Below, piece after piece: positions 61,518 to 64,000 of a stretch of 64,000 nucleotides of DNA. Location of the stretch: positions 1,598,216 through 1,662,215 of the forward strand of contig JANPWX010000211.1 in NCBI GenBank assembly GCA_024734555.1, written 5' to 3'. The DNA comes from Trochalopteron elliotii (Eukaryota; Chordata; Aves; Passeriformes; Leiothrichidae). Below the pieces are notes generated by a model, which had not been told where the DNA came from, searched no databases, and saw nothing but the letters and a program-made list of their open reading frames with translations. Within the stretch, counting starts at the first letter, position 1. Every line of letters begins with the position of its first letter. Both the position numbers and the translations under genes were made by a program.

Positions 61518-61571
61518 TTAGTTCTTCTTCTTAAATGTCTGATGGCACACCTGGTCTTCACATGTCAGTTC
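61518..61571 (-). CDS. RBP2: RBP2 exon 4 (last)
   Basis: A 54-nt exon after ACTGTAG encoding [17 protein letters not shown] and a TAA stop at 61518-61520. The intron between exons 3 and 4 is about 1.7 kb and in phase 0, as expected for the family. Confidence 0.94.
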   Translation of the reverse strand, partial: ELTCEDQVCHQTFKKKN

Positions 61572-63368
61572 CTACAGTATTGAAACAATTAGTAAGTATA
61601 CAGTGGTAGAAGTTCTATTTTGCATATAAATCAGATCCCACCAGAAATTGCTACAACTGAGCCACTGCATTAAAAACTGATGCTTATGAAACAGAGAACA
61701 GTGCCTTATATGTAACCAAACAGCAGGTATGCACCTCATGTTGCAGTAATTAGTTTTTGATACATGAATTGAACTCTAAGAAGAATAAACATGAAAAATG
61801 CATTAAAATTGTGCTTTAATTCAAGGCTTTTTTCATGTTCTGTTATTAAAACAATATACTGTAATAGTTTATAATTCATGTTACCTCAAAATTCACGAGA
61901 TGTCCTGAAATAAGGAAATAAATAAAAGAAGCTGATTTGCTTCAGAGGTGTGTCCAGCTGTTTCTCAGGGGCCAGAACAAGGCACCATTGCTGCCCAGGG
62001 CTGCAGTGACCTCTGAAAGGCTGGCACATTGCAGTGCTGCCACTGTGGCTGGTGACATCAGGCAGCATTCCTGTGCCAAACAGGGCTTTGAAGGGACTGC
62101 AGCTGCCTTTGTGGCCATCAGTGGGCTAAGCCTGCAGGACACTTTCTGAACACTGCTGTAAGGATCTGCTTGGCTTTGTTTCCACCAGCCTCAGCCTAAA
62201 TCTTGGTGCCAGCATGTAGAACCTTTTAGGTCAGCTTTTGAAGGTGTGTTCAGGCAGAGCTGCAGAAGTGCCCTGGACAGGGGATTTTAGTTGGGTGGCA
62301 CACTGTGGTTTTGAATTCCTGTCTTTGACCTTTCAGGCACAGAGGTGGGAACCACTGTGACTGCCCACACCATGTATGTGTGAAGCAAACTTGTGAAGGA
62401 GCAGATGGCTTGGAGCAAAGCACAGGACAGAACAATGGGCTCCTCTCAAGAATCTCTCCATCCACCTACTGTGCCATCCAGTATTATCACGCCCATTTCT
62501 TGATTGATTTCCCAGGAGACTCTGCAATGATTATCACTATGAGAAATGTTAAAAAAATTAATAGATGTGGCACTCTGTGCTATGTTTTAATGGACACGGT
62601 GGTGTTCAGTTGAAGGTGGGGCTTCATGATCTTGGAGGTCTTTTCCAACCTTAGTGATTCTATGATTCTACAATACTGTTATTTTAAAATCTTTCTGCAC
62701 ATCACTGACTGCTGATTTCCTGCACAGGCTTTTCTGGCCTCTCTTGGACTCACCACATCTGTCTTTGGGCTACAGCTTGATACTTTAGATGTTTGAATTT
62801 ATTATTGAATTAGGAAAAAAAATTGCCACATAAGTTGTTTGTGGGATCCTCTTGAATATCTGGGGATTTCTGATCTGTATTACAGCACAGTGTGCTAAAA
62901 TTTCATATTGCTTCACTCAGAACAAAGAATAACATTTTTCTTGCAATCTTTTTTTCTCTCCCAGTGATTATATAAGAATGAGATTATGTTAGAGGTGCAA
63001 TGTTATGGGAAGGGTTAAGAGCTGGAGGGAAGTGGACTGGAGCAAAAAAAAACCACTGCAGGGTTATGACTTAATTGAGAGCAGGTTGAAAGAAATTGAG
63101 CATTCCTGAGTTGAAGCAGAGGGGGGAGTTTACTTAGAGTTCAGAGATCAGAACTGTCTAAAGACCTTTCTAACTAGAAAAAAAATAATGAATCCTTTGA
63201 AATGGAAAACCTGAGCCTATGCTGCAGCCTCAGTGATGTGTTGTGGATCTGTGGAGCAGCCCTTACCAGATGCAGGATGTCTCCTTCAATCCAGTGCTTC
63301 CAGCCCCTGTTGTTTTTTTCACCTTTCTGGACACAGACCAGTTTGTCACCATCCCAGGTCACCAGGGA
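61518..63368 (-). CDS. RBP2: Cellular retinol-binding protein 2 (RBP2), exons 3 and 4, partial
   Basis: RBP2 (CRBP II) is a small cytosolic beta-barrel of the fatty-acid-binding protein family. It carries retinol and retinal in absorptive gut cells. Two exons are visible: 63267-63368 (34 codons, the typical 102-nt third exon of the family) and 61518-61571 (17 codons plus TAA). Exon 3 reads [20 protein letters not shown] and [14 protein letters not shown]; exon 4 reads [17 protein letters not shown]. The NRGWK and ELTC.DQVC signatures and the position beside COPB2 favour RBP2 over RBP1. The ligand-contacting Gln of human RBP2 (position 108 without Met) is His here. The C-terminus is one residue longer than human (135 against 134 with Met, if the rest is equal). 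Exons 1-2 lie to the right of the window. Confidence 0.93.
62591..62670 (+). mobile_element. CR1 LINE 3' end in RBP2 intron 3
   Basis: TTCATGATCTTGGAGGTC, TTTTCCAACCTTAGTGATTC and TATGATTCTA form the standard avian CR1 terminus with its ATTCTATG tail. It is antisense to RBP2. Confidence 0.85.
63267..63368 (-). CDS. RBP2: RBP2 exon 3
   Basis: A 102-nt exon bounded by TTCATGCAG and CTG|gtaagg, residues 85-118 by human numbering. It contains [16 protein letters not shown] and GWKHWIEGD. Trp106 is kept, and position 108 is His (codon CAC). Confidence 0.95.
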
Positions 63369-63919
63369 CTGCATGAATCAGATAATTACCTCAGTTACAT
63401 TAACCAGAAGTTTATGAACATATAAAAATAAGTTCAAACAATGTGAATACAGAATTACAGTCACTTCCTATCATTCTCCTTCTTCCTCATAAAAAAAACC
63501 CCAAAACATTTAAACAAAACCCAAATGCATTCAGGATGACAACAGTGTGATGAAGGGAAGCTTTTGCAGTGCTTTGTTGTCATTTCCACGTGTTTCTTCA
63601 CATACAAGAGTATCAAGTGTTCATGCTAACTGGTGAATTGTTGAGTGTATTTGTATACTATACACAGCTACTTGTGCAATATATGCAAAGTCTTTTTCCT
63701 TGCTGTTTAAAGCCATGAATGAAAAAATTACAGAGTTTCATGAGTGAAGACTCGAGGGCTTATACTGAAAAGTGTAGTGCTAACACCTTTTCTAGCTCTG
63801 CATAAAGTAACAAGAGGAAGAGTACATTAATATCATCTCATACACTACATTTGTTAGCATATTTTCATGTACTTTCACAAAGAAATTTAAAGAGATGTGA
63901 TCCCAAGCTGGACAGTGTG

Positions 63920-64000
63920 CTGTAGCTGACCCTGCTTGAGCAGATGGGTTGGACCTGGTGTTCTCAGGAGATCCCTTCCATCCTCAACCATCTCCTGGTC
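63920..64000 (+). mobile_element. CR1 LINE 3' end, cut by the window edge
   Basis: CCTGCTTGAGCAGATGGGTT, GGACCTGGTGTTCTCAGGAG and ATCCCTTCCATCCTCAACCA match the CR1 3' terminus (TTGGACTAGATGATC...CCCTTCCAACCTCAACCA). It lies in RBP2 intron 2. Confidence 0.8.

Noticed and set aside
63174..63374. 66-codon minus-strand ORF as a complete small protein
   Set aside because: It is RBP2 exon 3 with intronic sequence read through on both sides.
1..64000. Bacterial-type systems such as operons, CRISPR arrays or phage genes
   Set aside because: Exon-intron genes, CR1 elements and low gene density show vertebrate nuclear DNA; no such arrays are present.

Overview
The window looks like nuclear DNA from a bird, most likely a passerine. 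Three multi-exon vertebrate genes with standard GT-AG introns (one exception) lie in the order MRPS22 (+), COPB2 (-), RBP2 (-), which is the order I recall for human 3q23. The interspersed repeats are CR1 LINE 3' ends and an LTR piece that I recognise from passerine genomes. Two GC-rich promoters are lost in assembly gaps, as is common in avian short-read assemblies. All names rest on reading translated exons against remembered family sequences; no search was run.

Layout. Bases 1-23,470 are AT-rich with no gene that I can support, only simple repeats, a 7-base gap and a possible CTCF site. From about 23.8 to 25.5 kb is a CpG-rich promoter region with a CR1 fragment and a 347-base gap that probably holds MRPS22 exon 1. 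MRPS22 exons 2-8 run from 25,331 to 30,872. COPB2 follows on the opposite strand, stop codon at 31,727 and exon 2 at 43,905; its first exon probably lies in the 377-base gap at 45,078-45,454. The two genes converge, with about 0.5 kb between their poly(A) signals. From 45.5 to 61.3 kb is an intergenic stretch with a 59-bp tandem repeat, an antisense CR1, AT-rich microsatellites, several unexplained ORFs and an LTR fragment. The last two exons of RBP2 lie at 61,518-63,368; its first two exons lie beyond the right edge.

The three genes do unrelated jobs and are neighbours by conserved synteny only: MRPS22 is a small-subunit mitoribosomal protein, COPB2 is the beta-prime subunit of the COPI coat, and RBP2 is a cytosolic retinol-binding protein. 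COPB2 can be followed from residue 2 to the stop (about 913 residues, no frameshift). MRPS22 lacks only its N-terminal targeting region.

The most notable points are a histidine in RBP2 at the position of the retinol-contacting glutamine, a GC-AG intron in COPB2, a lineage-variable linker before the COPB2 acidic tail, a tandem repeat abutting the promoter gap, and two CTCF-like motifs in divergent orientation flanking the MRPS22-COPB2 pair. I saw no convincing new biological system.
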